The translations under genes were made by a program, and so were the position numbers. The notes beneath the pieces are model-generated. The model searched no databases. It was not told the DNA's origin and worked only from the letters and a program-made list of their open reading frames with translations. This document shows positions 1 through 9,100 of a stretch of 64,000 nt of DNA, piece after piece. Origin of the DNA: SG8-40 sp963792855 (GTDB taxonomy: Bacteria; Pseudomonadota; Gammaproteobacteria; Burkholderiales; Eutrophovitaceae); assembly GCA_963792855.1 (NCBI GenBank), contig CAWBXZ010000013.1, positions 124,001 to 188,000 on the forward strand, written 5' to 3'. Numbering within the stretch: position 1 is the stretch's first letter; each line of letters begins with the position of its first letter.

Positions 1-478
1 TGACCTGGTCCGGATGAACAATGCCAATGGCGACCAGGCCATAGATCGGTTCCGGCGAATCGATCGAATGACCACCGGCAATCGGTATTCCGGCATCCCG
101 GCAAACCGACTCTCCGCCGGACAGAATTTGTCGAATGACCTCCACGGGAAGTTTGTCGACCGGCATGCCGACGACTGCCAGTGCCATGATCGGCGTTGCA
201 CCCATTGCGTAGATGTCCGAGATGGCATTGGTGGCAGCGATACGGCCAAAGTCATAAGCGTCATCGACCACCGGCATGAAAAAATCAGTTGTTGCCACCA
301 GTGCCTGGGATTCATTGATCCGGTAGACTGCGGCATCATCGGCGTGGTCGTAACCAACCAGCAAATCGGGAAACATGGCGTTGCTGCCGGACTTGCTTAA
401 CAATTGCGAGAGCAGGCCCGGCGCGATCTTGCAGCCGCAACCTCCGCCATGGGCGTATTCGGTCAGTTTGATCTGCAT
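1..478 (-). CDS. selD: selenophosphate synthase SelD, N-terminal part (runs off the left edge)
   Basis: SelD makes selenophosphate from selenide and ATP, the selenium donor for selenouridine in tRNA and for selenocysteine. The reverse strand reads from ATG at 478 into MQIKLTEYAHGGGCGCKIAP, matching the SelD active-site segment. Cys14 (TGC, not the TGA of Sec-containing forms) and Lys17 correspond to E. coli Cys17 and Lys20. Further on are the SelD segments DDAAVY, TTDFFMPVVDD and GRIAATNAISDIYAMG. Only about 159 codons lie in the window. It is divergent from selU, 86 bases away, which fits a shared tRNA selenouridine pathway. Identification is firm; the C-terminal half is not visible. Confidence 0.95.
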   Translation of the reverse strand, partial: MQIKLTEYAHGGGCGCKIAPGLLSQLLSKSGSNAMFPDLLVGYDHADDAAVYRINESQALVATTDFFMPVVDDAYDFGRIAATNAISDIYAMGATPIMALAVVGMPVDKLPVEVIRQILSGGESVCRDAGIPIAGGHSIDSPEPIYGLVAIGIVHPDQV

Positions 479-564
479 GGTGTGGATCGGCGCGGACGCC
501 GAATCAGAAGTAGTACACTTGAATTTGATAGTCAGCCGCCAAGCTGGTGGCACCCGCATCGGAA

Positions 565-1656
565 ATGACACAGGACGCCGTCAACGTATCACAACTGCAT
601 GAGTTTGACGAGATCGTGGACGTGCGCTCTCCGTCCGAGTACGCGCTCGATCACGTTCCCGGTGCACTCAACTGTCCGGTTCTGGACGATGCCGAACGCG
701 CCCGTGTCGGAACCATGTACGCGCACGAATCGGCGTTTGCGGCCAAACGGATCGGTGCCGCGCTAGTGGCGCGTAACATCGCCGGTCATCTGGAACTTGC
801 GTTTGCAGCCAAGCCGAAAACATGGCGCCCGTTGATCTATTGCTGGCGCGGCGGACAGCGCAGCGCGGCGATGACCATTGTGCTCCGGCAGGCCGGCTGG
901 GACGCAAGACGCCTGTCTGGCGGCTACAAGGCCTACCGTCGTCACGTTACCGCCGACCTCGACGCGCTTGCCGTGCGTATGTCGTTTCGAGTGGTTTGCG
1001 GCCTGACCGGTAGCGGCAAAAGCGCGCTGTTGCGCGCACTTCACCAATGCGGGGCGCAAGTGCTCGACCTCGAGCAGGCGGCGGCCCATCGCGGGTCGGT
1101 CCTCGGCTCTCTGCCGGACGATCTCCAGCCAAGCCAGAAAATGTTTGACAGCCGTGTCTGGAACACACTCCGGAAATTCGATCCGGCGCGTCCGGTCTAC
1201 GTCGAAGCCGAAAGCCGCAAGATCGGCAACCTGCGTGTTCCGGAGCAACTGATCAACACCATGCGTAACGCGCCGTGTGTCCTGCTCGCCACTGCCCGTG
1301 GAGCCCGCGTCAGACTTTTGCTGCGTGAATATGTGCATTTCACGCAGAATCTGCCCGGCCTGTTTTCCAGGCTCGATTGCCTCACGCATCTGCATGGAAA
1401 ACCCCGAATCGAACGATGGAAATCACTTGCCTCGGCCGGCGACTGGTCCACCTTCGTCCAGGAAGTTCTCGAGAGCCACTACGACCCTGCCTATCGCAAA
1501 TCGACAGGCTCCAACTACCTTCGCCTCGATGAGGCAGTGCACCTTGGGGTGACCGACGCGACCGAGGCGGAGTTCGCAGGCCTCGCGAAAGACCTGATTG
1601 CGCGCGAATCAGACAACACTGACATCGTTTACGGCCATGCAAGCATCCACGCGTAA
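565..1656 (+). CDS. selU: tRNA 2-selenouridine synthase SelU (MnmH)
   Basis: SelU converts 2-thiouridine to 2-selenouridine at the wobble position of some tRNAs, using selenophosphate from SelD. The protein is 363 aa from ATG 565, close to E. coli SelU. An N-terminal rhodanese domain carries the catalytic-loop signature CWRGGQRS, followed by a P-loop domain with Walker A GLTGSGKS. An in-frame GTG at 547 would add six residues (MAPASE); neither start has a clear Shine-Dalgarno. It faces away from selD, so the two likely share a promoter region between 479 and 564. Confidence 0.95.
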   Translation: MTQDAVNVSQLHEFDEIVDVRSPSEYALDHVPGALNCPVLDDAERARVGTMYAHESAFAAKRIGAALVARNIAGHLELAFAAKPKTWRPLIYCWRGGQRSAAMTIVLRQAGWDARRLSGGYKAYRRHVTADLDALAVRMSFRVVCGLTGSGKSALLRALHQCGAQVLDLEQAAAHRGSVLGSLPDDLQPSQKMFDSRVWNTLRKFDPARPVYVEAESRKIGNLRVPEQLINTMRNAPCVLLATARGARVRLLLREYVHFTQNLPGLFSRLDCLTHLHGKPRIERWKSLASAGDWSTFVQEVLESHYDPAYRKSTGSNYLRLDEAVHLGVTDATEAEFAGLAKDLIARESDNTDIVYGHASIHA

Positions 1657-1743
1657 TCTGACCTGTGGTCGTACACAAGGCAAGGCGTCGACAATCCATT
1701 CGGCACACAGCTCTTCGATGCGCGGCAACCGGCTCGTACCACT

Positions 1744-2709
1744 GTGAAGCTGGCCATCAAAGTTGACGTCGATGGCCTGGCCCCCGCGCTGACGGGTGCC
1801 CCGCGGCTCGCCGATTTGATCGAAACGCAAGCAGCTGGCGCGAGCTTCATGTTCAGCGTCGGCCCCGACCGTAGCGGACGCCATGTCGGCCGCGTGTTTC
1901 AGCGCGGGATGCCCGGACGTCTCTGGCGTACCAGGCGCATTCGCAGTTACAGTGCAACCGCCGCGTTCTATGGCACGCTGTTACCGGCACCGGACCTGGG
2001 CAATCGGGCTGCAGACATCATGTGCGCTATTCGCGACAGTGGATTCGAAACAGGCGTGCGGGGGTTTGACTACCTCCAATGGAGCACAAGCGCCGCTCGT
2101 CAGGATCCGGACTGGATCGCGCGGCAAATGCACCTGGCCCGGGAGCGTTACTCGGAAGTTCTCGGCGAAGCGCCCCAGGTTCACGCGGCACCGGGTTGGC
2201 AGCTGAGTCGTCATGCCTGCCGGCTAACACAGCGCCTCGAGTTCGCATACGGCTCGGATACCCGTGGAACGCATCCGTTTCTGCCGGTTTTCCAGGCCGA
2301 GGTCATATCCTGTCCCCAATTGCCCACGACGCTCCCGACCCTGGATGAGTTGATCGCGCATCACGCCATTTCACCACGTGATGCCGTCGAACACCTTCTC
2401 GAAATATCACGGCAGCCGACAACCTGGGGGCACGTCTATTCGGCGAACGCGGCATTCGAGGGCCTGAAGCTGCTGCCCGAGTTTGAACAATTGCTTCACG
2501 GCTGGCGCAAGCAGGGCTATGAGCTGGTATCTCTTCGCGACTACCTGTTCTCGTTCGATACGCGCGAACTGCCCTATCACGAAGTGACGAGGGGGACGGT
2601 ACCCGGGCGGCCTGGATTGCTCGCGTCGCAGGGCAAGGAGTTTCTGAGCCGGGCGACCCGCGACACGGATTGCACACATCACGAAAACGAAACAGGAGAC
2701 GCTGCATGA
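1744..2709 (+). CDS. ArnD-like polysaccharide deacetylase homologue with degenerate metal site
   Basis: The 321-aa protein aligns along its length with ArnD, the deformylase that makes Ara4N-undecaprenyl phosphate: KVDVDG near the N-terminus, FSVGPDRSGRH at 37-47, a GW loop at 151-152 and GSDTRG at 170-175. As I recall E. coli ArnD, the NodB metal-binding histidines lie in LHAWDH and TIHAEVEG. Here the equivalent segments are VRGFDY (105-110) and VYSANAAFEG (231-240), so the histidines are absent while the DVD aspartates remain. No other arn genes are nearby. It starts at GTG 1744 with no clear ribosome site and overlaps the next gene by four bases. It may be inactive or have another function. 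Confidence 0.7.
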   Translation: MKLAIKVDVDGLAPALTGAPRLADLIETQAAGASFMFSVGPDRSGRHVGRVFQRGMPGRLWRTRRIRSYSATAAFYGTLLPAPDLGNRAADIMCAIRDSGFETGVRGFDYLQWSTSAARQDPDWIARQMHLARERYSEVLGEAPQVHAAPGWQLSRHACRLTQRLEFAYGSDTRGTHPFLPVFQAEVISCPQLPTTLPTLDELIAHHAISPRDAVEHLLEISRQPTTWGHVYSANAAFEGLKLLPEFEQLLHGWRKQGYELVSLRDYLFSFDTRELPYHEVTRGTVPGRPGLLASQGKEFLSRATRDTDCTHHENETGDAA

Positions 2710-3173
2710 CCACAACGCTCACCGGGCTGAATGTGCCCGATTTCACTGCAAACGCAACAAGCGGGAAAGCGATCCGCCTGTCCGGTCTGCGCGGGACGTG
2801 CGTCGTGCTGTACTTTTACCCGCGTGACAATACCCCCGGTTGCACTGACGAGGGGCGTCAATTCGCCGAGCTCCATGCGGCGTTTCGCAAGTTGAACTGC
2901 GAGATCTTCGGCGTTTCGCGCGATAGCTTGCGCTCGCACGAAAACTTCAAGGCGAAAATGCAATTTCCTTTCGAACTCGTGTCCGACGAGGACGAACGGC
3001 TGTGCAACATGTTCGGTGTTATCAAAATGAAAAACATGTACGGCAAAAAGGTTCGCGGCATCGAACGCAGTACCTTTGTCATCGATGCCGGCGGCGCCGT
3101 TCGGCGCGAATGGCGCGGCGTCAAGGTCCCTGGACACGCCAGCGAAGTTCTCGAATTTGTGAAAACCCTCTAA
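2706..3173 (+). CDS. bcp: peroxiredoxin of the BCP/PrxQ type
   Basis: Thiol peroxidase that reduces hydrogen peroxide and organic hydroperoxides. The 155-aa protein has the peroxidatic signature YPRDNTPGCT with Cys46. In E. coli BCP the resolving cysteine is five residues later; here that position is Arg51, so this is a 1-Cys form or uses another cysteine (around 65 and 101). The start is ATG 2706, overlapping the upstream stop in ATGA, with AGGAG just upstream. This indicates translational coupling to the ArnD-like gene. Confidence 0.93.
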   Translation: MTTTLTGLNVPDFTANATSGKAIRLSGLRGTCVVLYFYPRDNTPGCTDEGRQFAELHAAFRKLNCEIFGVSRDSLRSHENFKAKMQFPFELVSDEDERLCNMFGVIKMKNMYGKKVRGIERSTFVIDAGGAVRREWRGVKVPGHASEVLEFVKTL

Positions 3174-3282
3174 CCACGGCCCTGCTGGCGACCAGGACCA
3201 CTGATGGCACTGGTGCTGCGGCCCGCACTCTGGAGTAGCGAGTTGCCGACTTTTTTACCATTTCCCCTGAGCTGACCCCCGT

Positions 3283-4707
3283 ATGGCCGAAAGCAACACC
3301 AACTCTGCGGTGGCGCAACTTGCGCCACGCACAAAACTGTTCGTTCTGGACACCAATGTGCTGATGCATGATCCGACCAGTCTGTTCCGTTTCGAGGAAC
3401 ACGACATCTATGTGCCCATGGCGACTCTGGAAGAACTCGACGCAAACAAGAAAGGCATGTCCGAAGTTGCACGTAATGCGCGCCAGGCCAGCCGCTTTCT
3501 GGATGCGATTGTCAGCAGCACGGCAGACGGTATCGAGAACGGCATCGAACTGTCGGCAAGCGGCAACGCGCAGGCAAGGGGTCGTCTGTTTCTGCAAACG
3601 GAAGCCATCAACAATGAATTGCCCGCGCGCATGCCGCCTGGCAAGGTCGACAATCAGATCATCGGTGTCGTCAAGCACCTGCAGGAAGCGCAGGACAAGC
3701 GCGATGTCATTCTCGTCAGCAAGGACATCAACATGCGCATCAAGGCGCGGGCCGTAGGCCTTGCCGCCGAAGACTATTTCAACGACCGTGCGCTCGAGGA
3801 CACTGACCTGCTCTACACGGGCGTTCGCGAACTGCCCGACGATTTCTGGGATTCGCACGGAAGCGATATGGAATCTTGGCAGCAGGATGGCCACAACTAT
3901 TATCGTATTCGCGGGCCTTTGTGCGGCACCTTGCTGCTGAACGAATTCGTGTTCCAGCGCGCCGACGACACCTTCCAGGCGCGCGTGGTCGAGTCGACCG
4001 CCACGACCGCTGTGCTGGCAACAGTTCGGGATTTCACCAACGTCCGTCACGGCGTATGGGGCGTGACGGCACGCAACCGGGAGCAGAATTTCGCCTTGAA
4101 TCTCCTGATGGATCCGGAGGTGGATTTTGTCACGTTGCTCGGGCAGGCCGGCACCGGCAAAACGCTGCTGACCCTGGCCGCCGGGCTCACGCAAACGCTG
4201 GAGCAAAAGCTCTATACGGAAATCATCATCACCCGCGTGACCGTATCCGTCGGCGAAGACATCGGGTTTCTGCCCGGTACCGAAGAAGAGAAGATGACGC
4301 CGTGGATGGGTGCGCTCGAGGACAACCTCGACGTGCTCAACAACATGGACGAAGAAGCCGGGGAATGGGGTCGTGCAGCCACCCGCGACCTGATCCGTTC
4401 ACGCATCAAGATCAAATCGCTGAATTTCATGCGGGGTAGAACATTCGTCAGGAAATTCCTGATCATTGATGAAGCGCAGAACCTGACACCGAAACAAATG
4501 AAGACGCTGATCACGCGTGCCGGGCCCGGCACGAAAGTCGTGTGTCTGGGAAACATTTCGCAAATCGATACCCCCTATCTGACCGAAGGCAGTTCCGGAC
4601 TGACCTATGTAGTCGATCGCTTCAAGGGCTGGGAGCACTCGGGACATGTCACCTTGCTGCGTGGTGAACGATCGCGCCTCGCCGACTATGCCGGTGAGGC
4701 ACTGTGA
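3283..4707 (+). CDS. PhoH family protein with N-terminal PIN domain
   Basis: The 474-aa protein has a PIN nuclease-like domain at about residues 20-150 (FVLDTNVLMHD, then VSKDINMRIKA), a linker, and a PhoH ATPase domain at about 250-470. That domain has Walker A GQAGTGKTLL and Walker B FLIIDEAQNL. The architecture matches the long PhoH2-type proteins linked to RNA unwinding and cleavage. It starts at ATG 3283 and appears to be a single gene between bcp and the fimV-like gene. Confidence 0.9.
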   Translation: MAESNTNSAVAQLAPRTKLFVLDTNVLMHDPTSLFRFEEHDIYVPMATLEELDANKKGMSEVARNARQASRFLDAIVSSTADGIENGIELSASGNAQARGRLFLQTEAINNELPARMPPGKVDNQIIGVVKHLQEAQDKRDVILVSKDINMRIKARAVGLAAEDYFNDRALEDTDLLYTGVRELPDDFWDSHGSDMESWQQDGHNYYRIRGPLCGTLLLNEFVFQRADDTFQARVVESTATTAVLATVRDFTNVRHGVWGVTARNREQNFALNLLMDPEVDFVTLLGQAGTGKTLLTLAAGLTQTLEQKLYTEIIITRVTVSVGEDIGFLPGTEEEKMTPWMGALEDNLDVLNNMDEEAGEWGRAATRDLIRSRIKIKSLNFMRGRTFVRKFLIIDEAQNLTPKQMKTLITRAGPGTKVVCLGNISQIDTPYLTEGSSGLTYVVDRFKGWEHSGHVTLLRGERSRLADYAGEAL

Positions 4708-4791
4708 CAATCGACCGGTGATGCCGATTGCCGCAGCAAGCACGCTTGCTTGCGACGGCACTTTGGCAGGGCTACACTGCGGCCACCAATT

Positions 4792-5721
4792 ATGGTCAAC
4801 GTGTGCCGGGAAACCACAGCATCCTGTAGCGGAGCCACCTCCTCGCTCCCCCGAGGCTGCTTCTGGCGGCGCGCCGCCGGTGTCGCGCTGGCCCTGATCG
4901 CCCTGCCGTGCAACGGACTGGAAATAGGACAGATCACGGTTAACTCGGCGCAAGGCGAACCGCTTGACGCCGTTGTGCGTGTTCACGTGGACCCGGCGGA
5001 GAGCCTGGAAAGCGGCTGTCTGTCAGCAGGTACGCAAAGCGACTTTCCACAATCCGATCACATACTCCTGACCGATGGCGTCCGCATGCGCCTGCAACCG
5101 GACCGTAAGGCAATCCGAATTACCACGACCGAACCGGTCCAGCGGCCTGCAATATCCATTGCCGTTCGGGCTCGTTGCCGACAGGGGCCCGTTACGGTGC
5201 GTGCCTTCAATCTGCAATTGCTGCCTCCCGCCATCCGGACATTGGCTGATACCAGGTCCGTGTCCCCTGCCGGCGCATCGCTGGCCGGGACCACCATCAC
5301 GGTCAAACCAGGCGACAGCATCTACGGGCTTTCCCGCACCATATATCCGCACAACGAACAGGCGGTGCGAGACCTTGCTCTGGCGATTGTCGCCGCCAAC
5401 CCGGGACTGTTCCCCGAGGGCCGCCCGCGACTGCTTGAAATTGGCGAAAAACTGACCATACCCGATCTGCGCAACGTACAGCGCATCATCGAGCAGACGG
5501 ACACCCGGCGCACAGCACCGGTCCGCAACGATGCTTACAGATCAACCACCACCAGACCGGTACGCCACGCATTTGCCAAACCGCTGTCGGGTCACGACGG
5601 CAGGCTCAGACTCAAGCTGGCGCACAGCCTGGACCTGAGCCGAAGCCGGAACGGCGACGGCAAATCAGCAACCTCTCTTCGCTCACAGTCAGTGATTCAG
5701 TCGATTCAGTCGATGCGTTAG
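4792..5721 (+). pseudogene. fimV: FimV-like protein, N-terminal half (split by a one-base frameshift)
   Basis: FimV proteins are inner-membrane hubs for type IV pili and polarity. This half (309 aa from ATG 4792) has a signal-like hydrophobic stretch (AAGVALALIALPCNG), the FimV N-terminal domain (LEIGQITVNSAQGEPLDA) and a LysM domain (ITVKPGDSIYGLSR), then DGRLRLKLAHSLDLSRSR. It stops at TAG 5719-5721 inside what should be the coiled coil. Adding one C after 5693, within a short repeat (agtgattcagtcgattcagtcgatg; units of gattcagtc), joins it in frame to the next entry and gives a 595-aa protein. As written, the two halves share one base (TAGTG). Sequence error and real mutation are both possible. 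Confidence 0.75.
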
Positions 5722-6578
5722 TGTCGCGAATTTCCCGTATCTCCGAAGCTCAGGCACAGATCAACGCCCGTATTGCACACCTCGAAACGATTGCAAACAC
5801 CTTGCGAGAACTGCTCGCGTCACGGGCAGTTGTTGAGCGACCTCCCCTTGCGTCGGCACCCGCGGCCACACCGGCCCGGCCGGAATCGCCCGTGCCGCAA
5901 ACGACCCGGCTCGCCGGCGCAACCGGGGTGCGCAGCACCCCGTGGCTGTGGGCCGCCATCGCCACCGGGCTTGTTGCGCTGGTGTTCGCTGCCTTTTTCT
6001 TCCACCGCATCTGGCGCCAGCGGCGGGCACTGGCTCAACGAAAAACCAGGATCGAGGAACTGCTGGAGCAAGCCCGGACAGAAGCCACACCGTTGCTGGG
6101 GACTGAAGAAACCGCACTGCCGGCCGATGCGGCGACCGGGCATGAGATCGAAAGCGACCACAGAAAAAGTCCGTACCTAGAGGACGACATGATCGAGCGT
6201 ACGCTGGATCTGCACCCTCAGCAGGCCGGTACGGATCCCTTCCTCCGCGGGCCGGCGATCGAACAACTGCCAAAGGCGCCTTCGTTCCCGAGAGACCACG
6301 GCGATTCGTTTGCCGACTCTGGTGAAATTCCCGCCCGGCTGCGCCAGGAGATGAATGACTCCCTGGACAGCACTCGCTCGATGTTCTCCGACATCGATCG
6401 CTTCATTGCGCTGGGGAGAGTTCAAAACGCGATCAGCCTGCTCGAGTTCCAGATCGAGCGCCAACCAGATGACAGGCCCTCATGGATCAAGTTGATGGCG
6501 GTTTATCGCCACAGCGGCATGGACGACGATTTCGACCGCACATACGCCAATTTCCGCGAGCGGTTCGGAAACTCTTGA
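5721..6578 (+). pseudogene. fimV: FimV-like protein, C-terminal half (coiled coil, TM segment, FimV C-terminal domain)
   Basis: This frame holds a coiled coil (ISEAQAQINARIAHLETIAN), a Pro-rich linker, one membrane segment (LWAAIATGLVALVFAAFFF), an acidic linker, and the C-terminal FimV helical domain (FIALGRVQNAISLLEFQIE, then WIKLMAVYRHSGM). The frame stays open well upstream of GTG 5721, and its coiled coil clearly begins before that codon (SDSVDSVDALV), so 5721 is unlikely to be a true start. The half continues the preceding entry after a -1 shift. Without repair, the periplasmic LysM part and the membrane/TPR part would be separate polypeptides. Confidence 0.75.
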
Positions 6579-6624
6579 GCCGTTGCATTGACCCGGCTCG
6601 ACCGCGGTCTGCCATGCAAGCTGA

Positions 6625-8013
6625 TCAGTAACGTCCGGGGTCGGCGAAATTCGCGAATCGCGTGTATTCGCCCTGGAACGTCAGCATGACCGTGCCAATC
6701 GGCCCGTTTCTCTGTTTGCCAATAATGACTTCAGCCCGGCCCTTGTCGGGAGAATCCGGGTTGTACACTTCGTCACGATAAATAAACAGAATCACATCGG
6801 CATCCTGCTCGATGGCGCCCGACTCGCGAAGATCCGACATGACCGGCCGCTTGTTGGGACGTTGTTCCAGCGAGCGGTTCAACTGCGACAATGCCACCAC
6901 AGGCACGTTGAGTTCCTTCGAAAGCGCCTTCAGCGAGCGGGAAATCTCTGAAATTTCCGTTGCCCGGTTTTCGCCCTGCGACGATGCCGACATCAGTTGC
7001 AGGTAGTCGACCACGATCAAGCCCAGTTGACCGTACTGCCGGTGCAGGCGGCGTGCGCGAGCGCGTAACTCGAGCGCGTTCAGCGCTGCCGTTTCGTCAA
7101 TGTGGATCGGCGCTTCGCTGAGCCTGCCAACCGCATCGGTGAGACGGCGCCAATCGTCCTCGGCGAGCCTGCCTGTGCGCAGTTTGTGCTGATCGAGTTT
7201 GCCAATGGCTCCCAGAAGCCGCATCGCAAGTTGCGCTGCCGACATCTCCATGGAAAAAATGCCAACCGGCAGCCCGGCATCCAGTGCAACGTGTTCGGCC
7301 ATGTTCAGGGCCAATGCCGTCTTGCCCATCGAAGGGCGCCCCGCAATGATCACGAGATCGCCAGGCTGAAAGCCCGACGTCATTCTGTCCAGGTCCGCAA
7401 AGCCGGTCGGGACGCCTGTGACATCCGACGGATTATCGCGGTTGTATAGCAGGTCGATGCGCTCGACGACTTGCGTCAGCACCGGCTGCATCTCGACAAA
7501 GCCCTGGCGGGTTCTCGCGCCCTGTTCCGATATGGCAAAAATTCTGGACTCCGCCTCGTCGAGCAATTGCGCCGGTTCACGCCCCATCGGGTTGTAAGCC
7601 ATTTCCGCGATATTGGTCGCGGTTTCAGCAAGCTTGCGCATGATTGCGCGCTCACGAACGATTTCGGCATAGCGGCGGATATTCGCGGCCGACGGCGTAT
7701 TCTGCGCGAGCGCACCGATATAGGCCAACCCGCCAACGCCTTCCAGTTCCCTGGTGCTCTCGAGGCTCTCGGATACGGTGATGGCGTCCGCAGGCCGGTT
7801 GACCTCGATCAGGCGCGTGATGTGGTGATAAATCTGGCGATGGTCCGCCCGGTAAAAGTCGGATTCAGTGAGGAAATCGGCGATGCGTTCCCAAGCCGTA
7901 TTGTCCAGCAACAGGCCGCCCAGCACCGATTGCTCGGCCTCGACCGAGTGCGGAGGAAGTCTGATCAGCTCAACTGCAGCGTCCTGAACGCGTTGAACCG
8001 ATGCTTGCGCCAT
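6625..8013 (-). CDS. dnaB: replicative DNA helicase DnaB
   Basis: Ring-shaped 5'-3' helicase of the replication fork. The protein is 462 aa, typical for the family. An N-terminal DnaB domain begins PPHSVEAEQSVLGGLL, and the C-terminal RecA-like domain has Walker A GRPSMGKTALALN and LIVVDYLQLMS. ATG is at 8013. It lies downstream of the rpsF operon in the same orientation, but that operon has its own terminator, so dnaB probably has its own promoter in 8014-8290. Confidence 0.97.
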   Translation of the reverse strand: MAQASVQRVQDAAVELIRLPPHSVEAEQSVLGGLLLDNTAWERIADFLTESDFYRADHRQIYHHITRLIEVNRPADAITVSESLESTRELEGVGGLAYIGALAQNTPSAANIRRYAEIVRERAIMRKLAETATNIAEMAYNPMGREPAQLLDEAESRIFAISEQGARTRQGFVEMQPVLTQVVERIDLLYNRDNPSDVTGVPTGFADLDRMTSGFQPGDLVIIAGRPSMGKTALALNMAEHVALDAGLPVGIFSMEMSAAQLAMRLLGAIGKLDQHKLRTGRLAEDDWRRLTDAVGRLSEAPIHIDETAALNALELRARARRLHRQYGQLGLIVVDYLQLMSASSQGENRATEISEISRSLKALSKELNVPVVALSQLNRSLEQRPNKRPVMSDLRESGAIEQDADVILFIYRDEVYNPDSPDKGRAEVIIGKQRNGPIGTVMLTFQGEYTRFANFADPGRY

Positions 8014-8294
8014 AGATTATCCCCGAGAGTTTGTCACGCTGACGTGCGGATCGCACGCCAACAAGTTTAGTGAAAACCTGGGCCGCGCAGAAATAATTTT
8101 TTCAATCGAACCGAACGCATTGATAACAAAGGCACTCGTCCAGCGTTCACACAGCCGCCTGTCGTGAGTTCACGCCAGACCGGTACCGATGTACGGCACG
8201 GATCACTCGATTCTTGTTTCGCCTGCTACCGGACCGCCTGCTTGCAGCACCGTGGACTGCGGGCGCGATTCCGTGCGCACGTGAGCCGACAGAC
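8014..8294. other. dnaB leader / intergenic region
   Basis: This stretch lies between dnaB and the rplI terminator. It contains no credible gene. A perfect inverted repeat, CGTGCG-GAT-CGCACG, spans 8043-8057, about 30-45 bases upstream of the dnaB start. An AT-rich patch at 8092-8105 could include promoter elements, but I cannot place a convincing -35/-10 pair. Confidence 0.4.
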
Positions 8295-8323
8295 AAAAAA
8301 AGCCGCGCTCGAACGCGCGGCTT
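8295..8323 (-). terminator. Rho-independent terminator of the rpsF-priB-rpsR-rplI operon
   Basis: Eight-base GC stem (AGCCGCGC at 8301-8308 with GCGCGGCT at 8315-8322), a six-base loop, and a run of A at 8295-8300 that is a U-tract on the reverse strand. It lies 30 bases past the rplI stop in the direction of transcription. Confidence 0.9.
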
Positions 8324-8352
8324 CCTGTTTCTGGTCACACAGTCATTGAGAC

Positions 8353-8802
8353 TTACTGCTCGGCAACCACCGTAACGGTAATCGTCGCAATCGCATCGGC
8401 ATGAAAATCAACCGAGATCTGGTAGTCGCCTGTCTGTTTGAGCGGCCCGCCCGGCATCTGAATGATGCTCTTGGGCACCTCATGGCCTTGCGCTGCCAAT
8501 GCTTCGGCGATGTCGTAGTGCGTCACCGAACCGAACAAACGGCCATCGGCGCCGGCTTTCTGCGTAATTTCCAGCTTCATGCCGTCGATTCGCTCGCAAC
8601 GCAATTTGGCATCGCCCAGAACTTTGGCCTGTTGTGCTTCCAGCTCCGCGCGCCGCTGCTCGAATTCCGCAATATTCGCCTCGGTTGCCCTCTTCGCCTT
8701 GCCTTTGGGAATCAGGTAATTGCGGGCAAAGCCTTGCTTCACTTTGACAATGTCGCCGAGTCGGCCAAGATTATGAATCTGTTCCATCAGGATAATCTGC
8801 AT
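8353..8802 (-). CDS. rplI: 50S ribosomal protein L9
   Basis: The 149-aa protein begins MQIILMEQIHNLGRLGDIVK and contains GFARNYLIPKGKAKRAT, the L9 N-terminal domain that binds 23S rRNA. The C-terminal domain has GRLFGSVTHYDIAEAL. It is the last gene of the rpsF-priB-rpsR-rplI operon, 15 bases after rpsR and followed by a strong terminator. Confidence 0.98.
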   Translation of the reverse strand: MQIILMEQIHNLGRLGDIVKVKQGFARNYLIPKGKAKRATEANIAEFEQRRAELEAQQAKVLGDAKLRCERIDGMKLEITQKAGADGRLFGSVTHYDIAEALAAQGHEVPKSIIQMPGGPLKQTGDYQISVDFHADAIATITVTVVAEQ

Positions 8803-8817
8803 GGTCTCGCGCTCCAG

Positions 8818-9087
8818 TTAGTGAAAGTCGGAGTAAGGAAGCAAAGCGAGGAACCGCGCCCGCTTGATTGCAACCGAAAGCTGCCGCTGGTAGCGCGTCT
8901 TGGTGCCGGTAATACGCGCCGGAATGATCTTGCCGGTCTCACTGATGAAATCTTTCAGCAGTTCGGCGTCCTTGTAATCGACCCACTCGATTTTCTCCGC
9001 TGTGAAGCGGCAGAACTTGCGGCGCTTGAACAACGGTCGTGAAAAGGTGCGTTTCTTGTCGTTGCGCTTCTTGCTCGGACGGTACAT
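8818..9087 (-). CDS. rpsR: 30S ribosomal protein S18
   Basis: The 89-aa protein has the S18 core KRRKFCRFTAEKIEWVDYKD and TGTKTRYQRQLSVAIKRAR. It has a basic N-terminal extension (YRPSKKRNDKKRTFSRPLF), common in betaproteobacterial S18. ATG 9087 is preceded by AAGGGGAAAT. It binds S6, encoded by rpsF in the same operon. Confidence 0.98.
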   Translation of the reverse strand: MYRPSKKRNDKKRTFSRPLFKRRKFCRFTAEKIEWVDYKDAELLKDFISETGKIIPARITGTKTRYQRQLSVAIKRARFLALLPYSDFH

Positions 9088-9100
9088 TGATTTCCCCTTG

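Noticed and set aside
3121..4206. Minus-strand frame of 361 codons opposite phoH
   Set aside because: Antisense to the PhoH gene, without family features.
5690..5721. Programmed -1 frameshift in fimV
   Set aside because: No slippery heptamer is present; a missing C in a short tandem repeat explains both frames better.
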